DNA of 64,000 nt from Aeromonas enteropelogenes (GTDB taxonomy: Bacteria > Pseudomonadota > Gammaproteobacteria > Enterobacterales > Aeromonadaceae). Every line of letters starts with the position of its first letter. Positions within the stretch are counted from its first letter, which is position 1. This document shows positions 32,336-41,606 of this stretch, one piece after another. The notes under the pieces were generated by a model. That model had not been told where the DNA came from, did no database searches, and was given only the letters and a program-made list of their open reading frames with translations. The position numbers were made by a program, and so were the translations under genes. The stretch spans positions 127,356 to 191,355 of the forward strand of contig NZ_CDCG01000013.1 in NCBI RefSeq assembly GCF_000819845.1, in the 5' to 3' direction.

Positions 32336-33131
32336 ACAGACTGATACAGCCCGGCTGGCGCGCACCGCCGACGGTCGGCTCGACCTCGACGCCCTGCTGG
32401 CCTTGAGCCGGGAGGAGCAGGTCGAGGCGCTGGCGCCCCTCAACCGGGCGCTGGACGCCATGAGCGCCCCCGAGCGGGTGCGCTGGGCCTTGGCCAACCT
32501 GCCAGGAGAGCACGTGCTGTCATCGAGCTTCGGCATCCAGGCGGCGCTGATGCTGCACCTGGTGAGCCGCGAGCGGGCCGACGTGCCCGTGGTGCTGACC
32601 GATACCGGTTATCTCTTCCCCGAGACCTACCGCTTTATCGACGAGCTGACCGAGCGTCTCGCCCTCAACCTCAAAATCTACCGGGCCGCGCTCAGTCCGG
32701 CCTGGCAGGAGGCCCGCTTCGGCCTCCTGTGGGAGCAGGGAGTGGAGGGGATCACCCGCTACAACCAGTTCAACAAGGTGGAGCCCATGGACCGCGCCCT
32801 GAACGAGCTCGGCGCCCGCACCTGGTTTTCGGGCCTGCGCCGGGAGCAGTCCGGCAGCCGGGGCACACTGCCGGTGCTGGCCATCCAGCGCGGCCGCTTC
32901 AAGTTCCTGCCGGTGATCGACTGGAGCAACAAGGACGTCTTCTACTACTTCAAGGAGTTCGACCTCCCCTACCACCCCCTGTGGGAGCAAGGTTACCTGT
33001 CGGTCGGCGACGTGCACACCACCACCAAGTGGGAGCCTGGCATGAGCGAGGAGCAGACCCGCTTCTTCGGCCTCAAGCGTGAATGCGGCCTGCACGAGGA
33101 GAGCGGCGAGAGCGACGGTTCAGGCATCTGA
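32325..33131 (+). CDS. cysH: phosphoadenosine phosphosulfate (PAPS) reductase
   Basis: Reduces PAPS to sulfite with thioredoxin. The product has 268 residues. The PP-loop-like [10 protein letters not shown] begins the nucleotide site, and the catalytic C-terminal motif ECGLHEE is present. Only this cysteine is there; the extra CC pairs that bind an iron-sulfur cluster in APS reductases are absent, favouring PAPS. It overlaps cysI by 11 bases. The N-terminus is somewhat longer than in E. coli. Confidence 0.95.
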   Translation: MQPEQTDTARLARTADGRLDLDALLALSREEQVEALAPLNRALDAMSAPERVRWALANLPGEHVLSSSFGIQAALMLHLVSRERADVPVVLTDTGYLFPETYRFIDELTERLALNLKIYRAALSPAWQEARFGLLWEQGVEGITRYNQFNKVEPMDRALNELGARTWFSGLRREQSGSRGTLPVLAIQRGRFKFLPVIDWSNKDVFYYFKEFDLPYHPLWEQGYLSVGDVHTTTKWEPGMSEEQTRFFGLKRECGLHEESGESDGSGI

Positions 33132-33161
33132 TCCCGTCCGGCAACGCACCCTTCCGACAAC

Positions 33162-33193
33162 AAAAAGCGCCCGGCAACTGCCGGGCGCTTTTA
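33162..33193 (+). terminator. intrinsic terminator after cysH
   Basis: A perfect 11-bp stem (AGCGCCCGGCA and its complement) with A's before and T's after, 30 bases past cysH and before convergent proX. Confidence 0.92.
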
Positions 33194-33260
33194 TAAGTGA
33201 CACTCAAAGAACTTGGATACCTGAGCGGTATGGCTGCATTTTCTTGTTCCCAGCCCCCGC

Positions 33261-34232
33261 TTACTTCGCGGCGCGAGCCCGAGTCAGCCAGTCGTTGACC
33301 AAATCCTTGTGCCCCTTGAGCCAGGCATCTGCGTGACGCTCGATATCCGCCGGCTTGTTCTGACCCTGCTTCATCAGCCCATTTTGTACGTTGATGTCAT
33401 TGATGGGCAGCTTCATCTCGGCAAACAGCTTGGCGGCAGAGGGGTTGGCCTCGGCAAACCCCTTGTTAGCCACTATGTGCATGGTATTCATTTCAAAGCC
33501 ATAGTTTTTGCCATTCGCCAATTGGGTATCCCCCTCACGTCCCTCTGGCAAGGCGGTATAAGGCACTTCCAGCCATACCACATCCTTGCCGGGCACCAGC
33601 TCACCACTCACCCAGTACGGGGTCCAGGTGTAGTAGAGCACGGGTTTTTGTTCCTTGAAGCGGGTAATAGTGTCGGCAATGATGGCCGCATAATTGCCCT
33701 GTTGATGCGTCACTGTCTGTGCCAGACCGTACGTCTTGAGCTGATGATTGATCACCATCTCGCAGCCCCAACCCGGATTGCAGCCGGCCAGATCAGCCTT
33801 GCCATCGCCATCGCTGTCAAACAGGGCAGCCAGCTTGGGATCCTTCAACTGGGCTATGTTGGTGATGCCGTATTTGTCGGCAGTAGCCTTGTCGATGAGA
33901 TAACCCTGGGCCGCCCCGGTCACATAGGTACCCTTGCGGTAGAACTTGGTATCGCCCCCGGCCTTTTCATACTTGTCCTTATGGAGCGGATCCCAGTTGA
34001 AAGCGAGAAAAGTGGCATCGCCACTGGCGACCGAGGCATATCCTACGTTGTAGTCCGCCTCTTTGGCTGGTTTGACATCATAACCCAGCTCACCCAGCAG
34101 CTTGCTCACCAGCAGGGTCTGAAAGGCTTCCTCCGGCAACGTACTCTGGATGGGTTGAACCGTGACACCGGCCATGGCGGCCGTGCTCAGCAGCAGGCAA
34201 CCCAGCGTCATTCCTTGGGTAATGGCTTTCAT
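33261..34232 (-). CDS. proX: glycine betaine/proline ABC transporter, periplasmic binding protein
   Basis: Captures glycine betaine in the periplasm for osmoprotection. The product has 323 residues with a Sec signal ending AMAG. The family pattern is clear: [35 protein letters not shown], and the aromatic-rich [25 protein letters not shown]. An AAAGGAGGA RBS precedes the ATG, which overlaps the proW stop by four bases. Confidence 0.94.
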   Translation of the reverse strand: MKAITQGMTLGCLLLSTAAMAGVTVQPIQSTLPEEAFQTLLVSKLLGELGYDVKPAKEADYNVGYASVASGDATFLAFNWDPLHKDKYEKAGGDTKFYRKGTYVTGAAQGYLIDKATADKYGITNIAQLKDPKLAALFDSDGDGKADLAGCNPGWGCEMVINHQLKTYGLAQTVTHQQGNYAAIIADTITRFKEQKPVLYYTWTPYWVSGELVPGKDVVWLEVPYTALPEGREGDTQLANGKNYGFEMNTMHIVANKGFAEANPSAAKLFAEMKLPINDINVQNGLMKQGQNKPADIERHADAWLKGHKDLVNDWLTRARAAK

Positions 34233-35383
34233 ACTTGTCCTCCTTTGGTGTGAGTCTTGTGGCGATGTTCGAACGGGGCGAGCAACAGGGCAATAGGACC
34301 ACGCCGATACCAGCGGCCAACATGCCCTGATTTGGACTGGCCCATCGCCTGGGTCATGCGATCCAGCACTATGGCCAGCAGCACAATGCCAAGCCCCCCT
34401 ACCGAGGCCATCCCCATGTCGAGACGTCCGATACCGCGCAATACCATCTGGCCAAGACCCCCCACGGCTATCATGGAGGCGATCACCACCATGGAGAGGG
34501 AAAGCATCAGCGACTGATTGACCCCTGCCATGATGGTGGGCATGGCGAGCGGCAGCTGCACCTTGAGCAGCAGCTGGGAGGGGCTGGCACCAAATGAATT
34601 CCCGGCTTCGATGAGATCCTCCGGTACCTGACGAATGCCGAGGATGGTCAGTCTGATCATGGGCGGCAATGCAAAGATGATGGTCACCACCACCCCGGGC
34701 ACATTCCCTATGCCAAACAACATGACGATGGGGATGAGATAGACAAAGGCCGGGGTCGTCTGCATGGCATCCAGCAACGGCCGGGTCCAGCTGGTCGCTT
34801 TCTCGCTACGGGCCAGCAGAATACCGGCCGGCAAGCCAATCAGGATGCAGAAGAAGAGTGAAGTCAGCACCAGCGACAGGGTCACCATGGCATCAGCCCA
34901 GGCACCGATAAGACCTATGCCGATCAGCGAGACCAACGTCCCCAACGCCATCCGCCCACTGACCAGTTGCCAGGCAACCAGGGTCAATAGCACAACCATG
35001 ATGGAAGAAGGAATGCTCTGCAGCGCACTGGTCAGCGCATTGAGTGTCACTTCGACGGGTGCACGTATGATCTGGAACAGGGGTCTGAAGTTGCTCACCA
35101 GCACGCCAATGCCCTGTTCGACCCAGCTATCGAGTGGCACCCAGGCATGCTGGAAAGGATCCAGGGGGTCGAAAGCCGGCTCTTCCGCTTTCGCAGCAAG
35201 CTCGGCCTGCCAGTCATTGCTGGCCACCGCCGTCTCGGTTGAACTGCCCCAGGGATCCTCGGCCGCGTCCTTAGTCTCACTGCTGACCGCATCATCTTGA
35301 TGATTGGCCGTCGCCTCTTCAGCCCATGCGGGGTAGCTTGCCAGCAACAGGAGTGCCAGGCAGAGGGAGAGTAATTGCTTCAT
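34229..35383 (-). CDS. proW: glycine betaine/proline ABC transporter permease
   Basis: The inner-membrane permease of the ProU-type system. The 384-residue product is longer than many ProW proteins because of an N-terminal Sec-like segment and a Glu/Asp-rich stretch of about 70 residues ([20 protein letters not shown]) before the membrane part. The EAA loop ([20 protein letters not shown]) is intact. Start and stop each overlap a neighbour by four bases (ATGA). Confidence 0.94.
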   Translation of the reverse strand: MKQLLSLCLALLLLASYPAWAEEATANHQDDAVSSETKDAAEDPWGSSTETAVASNDWQAELAAKAEEPAFDPLDPFQHAWVPLDSWVEQGIGVLVSNFRPLFQIIRAPVEVTLNALTSALQSIPSSIMVVLLTLVAWQLVSGRMALGTLVSLIGIGLIGAWADAMVTLSLVLTSLFFCILIGLPAGILLARSEKATSWTRPLLDAMQTTPAFVYLIPIVMLFGIGNVPGVVVTIIFALPPMIRLTILGIRQVPEDLIEAGNSFGASPSQLLLKVQLPLAMPTIMAGVNQSLMLSLSMVVIASMIAVGGLGQMVLRGIGRLDMGMASVGGLGIVLLAIVLDRMTQAMGQSKSGHVGRWYRRGPIALLLAPFEHRHKTHTKGGQV

Positions 35384-36576
35384 GCCGGGGTACTCCTGTC
35401 CAGGGTGTTGAGTAGATTCGCCTTCGAAATGAGGCCCAGGTAAGTACCATCTTCCTCAATAACCGGCACCTGGCAGGGAGCCGCCGCTACCTGGCTGATC
35501 AGCTCATGCAGCGGGGTATCAGCCAATAGCGGCGTCACCTCATCCAGCAAGGCCTGTTCCAGGCTGCCCTTGCTATCCACAGTGCGCGCCAGCGATGCGA
35601 GAGAGACAACGCCCACGAAACGACGAGCACGATCAACCACATAACCAAACTCACGATCCTGCTGCTTGAGTTGGCGCAGGGCGTTGGCCGGCCCGTCCGT
35701 GGTGTGCTTCTTGATAAGCGGCATCTGCTTGCGGCTGACGATATCGCGGGCACTGAACACGTTGGCCAGATCCACACCGCGAAAAAAGGCACGCACATAG
35801 TCGTTGGCAGGCTGACTCAGGATCTCGTCGGGCGTCCCGACCTGGATCACCTGCCCATCCTGCATGATGGCGATGCGATCACCGATGCGCATCGCCTCAT
35901 CCAGGTCGTGAGATATGAAGACGATGGTGCGTTGATGGCTGGCCTGCAGCTTGAGCAACTCATCCTGCATCTCGGTGCGGATCAGCGGATCCAGCGCGGA
36001 GAAGGCCTCATCCATCAACAGAATGTCGGGATCATTGGCAAGTGCGCGGGCCAAGCCAACCCGCTGCTTCATGCCACCGGAGAGGGCGTCGGGGAAGGCA
36101 TTCATCCAGGGCCCCAGCCCCACCTGATCGAGAGCCTGACGGGCACTTTGCTGGCGCTCGAGAAGTGGCACACCAGCCAGCTCCAGGCCAAAGGCGGTAT
36201 TTTCCAGCACGGTCAGATGAGGCATAAGAGCAAAAGACTGAAACACCATGCTGATCTTCTTGCGCCGCACCTGACGCAGTTCTCTGTCCGAGATGGTGGC
36301 AATGTCTTCACCATCGATCAGTACCTGACCACGGGTCGGCTCGATCAGCCGGTTGAAGAGCCGCACCAGAGTAGATTTACCCGAGCCGGACAAACCCATC
36401 ACGACGAAGATCTCCCCCTCGTGGATGGCCAGATCGACCCCCTGCACACCCAGGGTCTGTCCGGTCTTTTTTAGAATGCTGGCGCGATCGTGCCCTTTCG
36501 CCAGCAATTTGAACGCCTTTTCCGGCTGTTCTCCGAAGATTTTATAGAGTGATTTGACTTCGATTTTGACTGTCAT
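35380..36576 (-). CDS. proV: glycine betaine/proline ABC transporter ATP-binding protein
   Basis: The ATPase of the betaine importer, 398 residues. Walker [10 protein letters not shown], signature [15 protein letters not shown], Walker [14 protein letters not shown] and the H-loop (ISHDLDEAM) are intact. The C-terminus has two CBS domains, which in related transporters sense ionic strength. An AAGGACAG RBS lies just before the ATG. It heads the proVWX operon. Confidence 0.96.
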   Translation of the reverse strand: MTVKIEVKSLYKIFGEQPEKAFKLLAKGHDRASILKKTGQTLGVQGVDLAIHEGEIFVVMGLSGSGKSTLVRLFNRLIEPTRGQVLIDGEDIATISDRELRQVRRKKISMVFQSFALMPHLTVLENTAFGLELAGVPLLERQQSARQALDQVGLGPWMNAFPDALSGGMKQRVGLARALANDPDILLMDEAFSALDPLIRTEMQDELLKLQASHQRTIVFISHDLDEAMRIGDRIAIMQDGQVIQVGTPDEILSQPANDYVRAFFRGVDLANVFSARDIVSRKQMPLIKKHTTDGPANALRQLKQQDREFGYVVDRARRFVGVVSLASLARTVDSKGSLEQALLDEVTPLLADTPLHELISQVAAAPCQVPVIEEDGTYLGLISKANLLNTLDRSTPA

Positions 36577-37195
36577 ACTGTCCTTTTTTCATGGTCGACA
36601 TCTTGACAATTTGCCTGCCGAACGTGAGCCAATTACTTTTAACACTAAGCAATTTGTATCTAGAAAAAAAGGGTTATATCCCAACCCAAAAGAACGGAAT
36701 CAGCCAATTCATTGATTGAAAAGGGTTTATTTGAACAATAAAAATACATTAAGTTGAACATTATTCAGATGACAGGATGAAAAATGCTTCGCCATTTAAA
36801 TAATTGATATTTTTATTGAACAGTCAGTGACAGAGGGAACGCTGGCAAGAAAATGGGAGTCGTCAGCAGGTTCAGAATCACCCGTATTAACAAGGTTGGC
36901 GACGCCATCGCCGGGATGAAAAACAGGAAAGCTTGAGAGTCAAAAAAGCATGGACCATGCCAGCATGAATTATGTGGTCAGGTAACTCATCATTGTTGCG
37001 TTTTGACCAGTCAGGAAGAGCGGGAGAAAGATCAGGCTTTTCGGGGGTGGCGCCGGGACATGCTCCCGAACAGTCATCAAAGCTGTAAAAATTATTACAA
37101 CCCTAACGATATCAAGCCAAAAAAGGAGCGAATGAAGTAGCGCGCTTTGGTGCAGCCATGGCAGAGATCTTGTCTGCCAGGCAGAAGCTTCATTG
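36577..37195 (-). other. AT-rich region upstream of proV, no gene seen
   Basis: About 620 bases hold no supportable ORF. The 36640-36830 stretch is unusually AT-rich for this genome and is the likely osmoregulated promoter and control area for proVWX. In other bacteria H-NS and IHF act on such DNA upstream of proV; here that is inference. Confidence 0.5.
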
Positions 37196-37197
37196 CA

Positions 37198-37232
37198 AGA
37201 AAAAGCCCCTTGTGCGGCACCAGGGGCTTTTT
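37198..37232 (-). terminator. terminator after folA
   Basis: An 11-bp stem (37200-37210 with 37222-37232) has its A-rich left arm preceded by more A's, giving a T-tract on the minus strand 26 bases past the folA stop. It also has T's on the plus strand. Confidence 0.88.
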
Positions 37233-37257
37233 GGCTTCAACGATGATGCAATGAGGT

Positions 37258-37758
37258 TCAGCAGCAGCGCTGCCAGGTCTCGAAACGATAGGGATGCGGG
37301 TTTTTCTCGTCGGCGGGATGGGCTTCGCTTTCAACAAGCTGCCACTGGCCGTCATCAAACGCAGGAAAGCGGGTGTCCCCCTCCACCGCCAGCTCGATGC
37401 GGGTCAGATAGAGGCAATCGGCCTTGGCCAGCAGCTGGCCATAGAGGTGACCACCGCCGATCACCATCAACTCGTCCACTTCCCCCACCTCTGCCAGCGT
37501 TGCCAACACGGCCTCGATGGATGGAAATACCTCGGTTCCTTCAGGGGCTGCATAGGCGGCGTTGCGGCTAATAATCAAATTGCGACGCCCGGGCAAGGGG
37601 CGACCAATGGACTCGAAGGTCTTGCGCCCCATCAGTACCGGCTTGCCGAGCGTGACCCGCTTGAAGTGGGCCAGATCGGCCGGCAGATGCCAAGGCATCT
37701 GGTTGTCCTTGCCGATCACCCGATCCTGGGCCATGGCGGCGATCATGGAAATCTTCAT
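37258..37758 (-). CDS. folA: dihydrofolate reductase
   Basis: Reduces dihydrofolate to tetrahydrofolate with NADPH; the trimethoprim target. The product has 166 residues, chromosomal type. Hallmarks are MIAAMAQDRVIGKDNQMPWHLPADLAHFK (core IGKDNQMPWHLPADL), GRKTFESIGRPLPGR and VIGGGHLYGQLL. The stop is followed directly by a terminator, so it is the last gene of its transcript. Confidence 0.96.
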   Translation of the reverse strand: MKISMIAAMAQDRVIGKDNQMPWHLPADLAHFKRVTLGKPVLMGRKTFESIGRPLPGRRNLIISRNAAYAAPEGTEVFPSIEAVLATLAEVGEVDELMVIGGGHLYGQLLAKADCLYLTRIELAVEGDTRFPAFDDGQWQLVESEAHPADEKNPHPYRFETWQRCC

Positions 37759-37782
37759 GGTGTCAGCCTCTCACAAAACCAT

Positions 37783-38250
37783 CTAAATTATGGGCCGGTT
37801 ACGATATACGACCAGAGAGGGGATCGCCAACCCAAAACTTAGGGCCCCTACGATAAAGATAGACTTTAACCCGTTCTCCACCGCGCTCTGGATAAGCTCC
37901 ATGCTCACCCCCGAGATATTGAGCTCAACCACCGCAATCATGGTCTTGAACGCATAGCTGCCCGGGATCATGGGAATGATGGAAGCGACGCTGAATACGG
38001 GGCGGGGCGCCAGCAGGCGGCGTGACCAGTAGACGCAGACAAACCCGACCGTGGTCGCCGCCGCCAGGGTAGCCCATTCGATGGTCATGCCGTAATGGAT
38101 GAGCAGGGTACGCAGGCTGTGGGCCAGCGCCCCGCCCATGGCGCAATATTTGAGCATGCGCGGCGGCACGTTGAAGATCATGGCAAAACCCACCGCCGGT
38201 ATGGCCGACCAGAAGGCATCCTTGGCCAGCAGCCAGAGCAGATCCATCAT
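37783..38250 (-). CDS. yjjB: threonine/serine exporter small subunit, YjjB-like
   Basis: A 155-residue membrane protein with four to five helices, matching the C-terminal half of ThrE exporters (DUF3815/ThrE_2; RTLLIHYGMTIEWATLAAATTVGF and IPMIPGSYAFKTMI). It works with YjjP; in other bacteria the two are fused. ATGATG at 38250 lies in a segment that looks duplicated from the yjjP-yjjB junction. Confidence 0.88.
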   Translation of the reverse strand: MMDLLWLLAKDAFWSAIPAVGFAMIFNVPPRMLKYCAMGGALAHSLRTLLIHYGMTIEWATLAAATTVGFVCVYWSRRLLAPRPVFSVASIIPMIPGSYAFKTMIAVVELNISGVSMELIQSAVENGLKSIFIVGALSFGLAIPSLVVYRNRPII

Positions 38251-38470
38251 ACTGTCCCCCCCCTGATTCCGGTCACCGAGATGGTCAGAATGATGCCGAT
38301 ATGGCTTCCTGCGCTGATGGCCAGATCCTCATGTGCCAACTCAGAGTCAACAACCATCATACCTTCCACCCCCAGATGCCCGTCACCGTCATCGCCAGGA
38401 TAATACCGATGGCAGCGCTGATGGTCAGCAGGGTCGCCGTGCCCCAGCGGGCCAGCCCCATATTGAAGTA
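38250..38470 (-). repeat. degenerate 110-bp tandem duplication of the yjjP 3' end
   Basis: The minus-strand segment 38359-38250 resembles the preceding 110 bases, the last part of yjjP plus its ATGATGG junction. The translated remnant LAISAGSHIGIILTISVTGI parallels the YjjP end LTISAAIGIILAMTVTGI. Both copies end in GTATGATGG, which is the yjjP stop in one and the yjjB start in the other. Confidence 0.75.
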
Positions 38471-39154
38471 GCCCTTCACCATATCGGAGACCGCATTGAT
38501 GAGCGGGAAGCCCGGCACCAGCAGCAACACGCTGGCCGCCATGGCCAGATAGGGTTGCTCACCCCAATGGAAGAAGGTGGCGCTGGAGGAGAGCAGGGTC
38601 GCGATAAAGCCGGTCACAGCAAAGTTGATCAAGGGGCTGTGGTGATGGCGAGCCATCAGCTGGCGCACCCGCATCGCCACGGCGGAGGAGAAACAGGTGA
38701 CCAGGAAGATGGGCCAGTCACCGCCAAACAGCAGGCTGAACGCGCCGCAGGATAGCCCGACCATGGGCACCACCAACCAGGGATGGTAGTGAAACGGCAC
38801 TATGGCCTCGAGCCGTTGGCGCACTTCTCGGGCACCAATCAATTCTTTTTCCGCCATGATGCAGATACGCTGGATTTCGCACACCACCTGCATATTGATG
38901 CCATGCTCCCGTACTCTGCGGGTGGTGGTGACGCATCCTCCCTGATAGAGGCTGGTAAGCACGATAGCGCTGGAGGAGATGGCCATCTCGACGCTCTCCA
39001 GCCCCAGCGCCAACCCCAACCGAACCGTGGTCTGCTCTATGATGCGGCTTTCTGCGCCAAACTGGGCCAGCATTTGCCCCACCTTGACGATAATGCGGGT
39101 GATCTCGGTCTGCTGCTCCCGCGACAACACCCGCCTTGGCGTGATACTTCTCAT
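38357..39154 (-). CDS. yjjP: threonine/serine exporter large subunit, YjjP-like
   Basis: A 265-residue protein of the ThrE N-terminal type (DUF1212). A soluble start (TEITRIIVKVGQMLAQFGAESRIIEQTTVRLG) with the conserved AIVLTSLY and INMQVVCEIQRICIMAE segments precedes about five membrane helices. ATG 39154 is chosen because GAAGGGA precedes it; a frame seven codons longer lacks support. It is the first gene of the yjjP-yjjB pair. Confidence 0.88.
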   Translation of the reverse strand: MRSITPRRVLSREQQTEITRIIVKVGQMLAQFGAESRIIEQTTVRLGLALGLESVEMAISSSAIVLTSLYQGGCVTTTRRVREHGINMQVVCEIQRICIMAEKELIGAREVRQRLEAIVPFHYHPWLVVPMVGLSCGAFSLLFGGDWPIFLVTCFSSAVAMRVRQLMARHHHSPLINFAVTGFIATLLSSSATFFHWGEQPYLAMAASVLLLVPGFPLINAVSDMVKGYFNMGLARWGTATLLTISAAIGIILAMTVTGIWGWKV

Positions 39155-39378
39155 AATCCCTTCGAGTCGTAGCAATTAAAACTTTGGTCATACTAGCTTA
39201 CTTCTTGCCGCTATTCATCTACTGCTATCAGTGACATATCGTCATTATTTATTAAATAACGCCAAGGCAATCACAACTTCATTACAAGTCATCTTATAAA
39301 TAACAACAGAATCCCCTCTCCGACTATATTCCTGTCAGGCTTGCTGGATTTAATCAGGTAAAAATAAACTACAGAAGA

Positions 39379-39711
39379 TTATTTAAGATGTTGATAATCT
39401 GCCAGCCGGACTATTTTGCTGCTGCTATCGTTTTCATCTGGCAGCTCCTCCTCCTTGAATTGCATCATTTCGGTTTGCATCAAATAAAAGGAGTCTTTCA
39501 TCATATTGGCAATCCGGATGCAACTGTCGAGATTGTTTTTTGCCAGACGGCGCTGGCCATCAATCTGGAACTGCAGGCCCAACAGACGACGCTGCTGCTC
39601 AGGCCCCGCCCGGGCCATCAACTCATCTATCTGTTGCTGCAGTATCGTCTCGAGTTGGGCCGGCTCAGTGGCGGCAAGCTCTTTCAGGGTATCGAAATCA
39701 GGCAATTCCAT
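39379..39711 (-). CDS. DUF3135-like small protein
   Basis: A 110-residue cytoplasmic protein, helical and acidic, with the N-terminal pattern MELPDFDTLKELA. I believe it belongs to the DUF3135 family of Vibrio and Aeromonas; function unknown. ATG 39711 has a good GGAGG RBS eight bases upstream; in-frame ATGs further up lie over or before that RBS. Confidence 0.65.
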   Translation of the reverse strand: MELPDFDTLKELAATEPAQLETILQQQIDELMARAGPEQQRRLLGLQFQIDGQRRLAKNNLDSCIRIANMMKDSFYLMQTEMMQFKEEELPDENDSSSKIVRLADYQHLK

Positions 39712-40107
39712 AAAGATGCCCTCCATCATGCACCGCAATATGGACTGAGAAAAGACGACGGCTCATCATCGGCCTCTCTCGTTTTTATATACGCCTGAAC
39801 AATCCCGGGTTCACTCCCAAAAGTGCGCCTTGCCAGAAACAATAAGACTCAAACTGACAGCAAAGCCTGTAATTATCGATACATTTCAATAAATTATTAA
39901 TTCAATCCTGAACTCGGTTCCACTTATACAATTTTGTATTATCCCGCTCCTCTTTTATTGCGACCAAACGAACCAGACTCATTATTTTTGCTTCATTCGA
40001 CACTTATATTTCAATCAAGCATCGCTGCCCAAGCTACCATCGTTTAACTTATCTTGCTGATTATGCTATTTTATTTTCCACTTATTCAGCGCAACCAAGA
40101 GCAGACC
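39712..40107 (+). other. AT-rich intergenic region before mog
   Basis: About 400 bases with no supportable ORF and no obvious hairpin terminator. It is AT-rich relative to the flanks. It must contain promoters for mog and for the divergent DUF3135 gene, but I cannot place them confidently. Confidence 0.5.
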
Positions 40108-40638
40108 ATGAGCAAGGCAAAAATCGGTATCGTTACTGTCAGCGATCGTGCCAGTGCCGGCATCTATGAAGACCTCTCCGGCAAGGCCATCATCGACACC
40201 CTAAACGCCTACCTGACTTCGGAGTGGGAGCCTGTTTACCAGGTGATCCCGGATGAGCAGGATCAGATCGAGGCAACCCTGATCCGCCTGGCGGATGAAG
40301 AGGAGTGCTGCCTTGTGGTCACCACCGGCGGTACCGGCCCGGCCAAGCGAGATGTCACCCCGGAAGCCACCGAAGCGGTATGCGATCGCATGATGCCCGG
40401 CTTTGGCGAGCTGATGCGGGCCGAATCTCTCAAGTTTGTGCCAACCGCCATTCTCTCCCGCCAGACCGCCGGCTTGCGGGATGACACCCTGATCGTCAAC
40501 TTGCCGGGCAAGCCAAAGTCCATCCGTGAGTGCCTGGACGCCGTCTTCCCCGCCATCCCCTACTGTATCGATCTGATGGAAGGACCTTATCTCGAATGCG
40601 ATGAAACCGTCATCAAACCCTTCCGTCCGAAAAAATAA
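40108..40638 (+). CDS. mog: molybdopterin adenylyltransferase
   Basis: Activates molybdopterin with AMP before molybdate insertion. The product has 176 residues. Typical segments are IGIVTVSDRASAGIYEDLSG, the TTGGTGPAKRDVTPEAT loop and NLPGKPKSIRECLDAVFPAIPYC. ATG 40108 gives the family N-terminus MSKAKIGIV; an 18-codon upstream extension is not family-like. Confidence 0.95.
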   Translation: MSKAKIGIVTVSDRASAGIYEDLSGKAIIDTLNAYLTSEWEPVYQVIPDEQDQIEATLIRLADEEECCLVVTTGGTGPAKRDVTPEATEAVCDRMMPGFGELMRAESLKFVPTAILSRQTAGLRDDTLIVNLPGKPKSIRECLDAVFPAIPYCIDLMEGPYLECDETVIKPFRPKK

Positions 40639-40640
40639 TA

Positions 40641-40672
40641 AAAAAATGGCGAGCCACCCGGCTCGCCATATT
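40641..40672 (-). terminator. terminator between mog and the DUF2541 gene
   Basis: A perfect 9-bp stem (40647-40655 with 40660-40668) is preceded by AAAAAA, giving a T-tract on the minus strand; only TATTC follows on the plus strand. It lies between convergent genes and may act on both. Confidence 0.82.
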
Positions 40673-40709
40673 CACGGAACAAGAAAATTAATATCCAGGC
40701 AGTATTCGT

Positions 40710-41111
40710 TTACTTGCGACCAAATACTTTAACGCCAGCCTTGCTACGCTCTGAATTACCATAGACTTCAATTTTCTTCACGCAGCGACGTGAACCCAGC
40801 GAGCGCCACTCCGTTTCTTTCTCGCCACGCATTTCCCGATCAAAATAGATGGTTTTGGTGCGATCACCACCATAGGTCACCACCACACGCTCCAGGGTCA
40901 AATCCCGCTCGGCCTTCACCTTGATATATTTGGTCTGACGGCAGATCACCAAAGGGATGGTTGCGCCATGATCCCCGGCCCCCAGCAGTATAGTCCGTCC
41001 CAGGGTAAATTGGTCATCACCTGCGTAGCTGCTCGATGCAACGGCCAGCAAGGCGCCCCCCAGCAGGGCTCGGACGGAAAAACGTGATTTAAGGACAGAC
41101 ATCAGGGACAT
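40710..41111 (-). CDS. DUF2541-like periplasmic protein
   Basis: A 133-residue exported protein related to E. coli YaaI (DUF2541), function unknown. It has a Sec signal ending SSYA, then TLGRTILLGAGDHGATIPLVICRQTKYIKVKAERD (key part IPLVICRQTKYIKV) and RCVKKIEVYGNS; two cysteines may form a disulfide. ATG 41111 has a GGAGG RBS; the frame extends 29 codons upstream without support. Confidence 0.75.
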   Translation of the reverse strand: MSLMSVLKSRFSVRALLGGALLAVASSSYAGDDQFTLGRTILLGAGDHGATIPLVICRQTKYIKVKAERDLTLERVVVTYGGDRTKTIYFDREMRGEKETEWRSLGSRRCVKKIEVYGNSERSKAGVKVFGRK

Positions 41112-41254
41112 AACACCTCCAATAAAACGGAGCGTCATGATAGCGGCGCAACCATAACGGCAGCTGTACCTGATTAATAAATATTGCTGAAAAATCATCC
41201 ACTAATAACAAAGTGTGAGCGAATTAATCATTTCGGGGGAGAGGCCCGAAAATG

Positions 41255-41282
41255 ACAGGGGCCGCCCATGGGCAGCCCCTGT
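41255..41282 (-). terminator. hairpin terminator after the DUF903 lipoprotein gene
   Basis: A long stem ACAGGGGC/GCCCCTGT with further pairing inside, followed on the minus strand by CATTTTC. It begins 16 bases past the stop at 41298. Confidence 0.65.
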
Positions 41283-41297
41283 GACCACTGATGGCAA

Positions 41298-41507
41298 TCA
41301 GCGCTCCATGATCTGGGTGACGTCATCCTTCTTGATCATCACCTCACGCCCTTCTTCATCGTAATAACGATACATGCCGGTGCTCTCGTCCAGCCTGGGC
41401 TTGCTGTCGGTGGTGATCATTTTCCCGTCTTTGGTACTCATGATGTATTGGGAACTGCACGCCACCAACCCGAATGCACATACCAGGATAATCATCAGTT
41501 GTTTCAT
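41298..41507 (-). CDS. YgdI/YgdR-type small lipoprotein (DUF903)
   Basis: A 69-residue lipoprotein with lipobox LVAC and the family core YIMSTKDGKMITTDSKPRLD followed by MYRYYDEEGREVMI, a small SH3-like fold. Function unknown. ATG 41507 gives the usual MKQLMIIL start; an ATG four codons upstream has an RBS with no spacing. Confidence 0.88.
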   Translation of the reverse strand: MKQLMIILVCAFGLVACSSQYIMSTKDGKMITTDSKPRLDESTGMYRYYDEEGREVMIKKDDVTQIMER

Positions 41508-41606
41508 CACCAGTCTCATCTCCCTGTGTTCTCCCTCAACACCGAGGGCGGTGTTTGAAGCCTAGTCCAGAATCGCCAAGCCTGAGGGATTTTAGCCAAC
41601 TATCAG

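Noticed and set aside
36577..37195. Small ORFs or an sRNA upstream of proV
   Set aside because: Only short frames without RBS are present and no terminator ends a plus-strand RNA inside the region.
39850..40107. Possible molybdenum-cofactor riboswitch ahead of mog
   Set aside because: A short GCAAAGCC-like stretch is present but I could not build the conserved stems.
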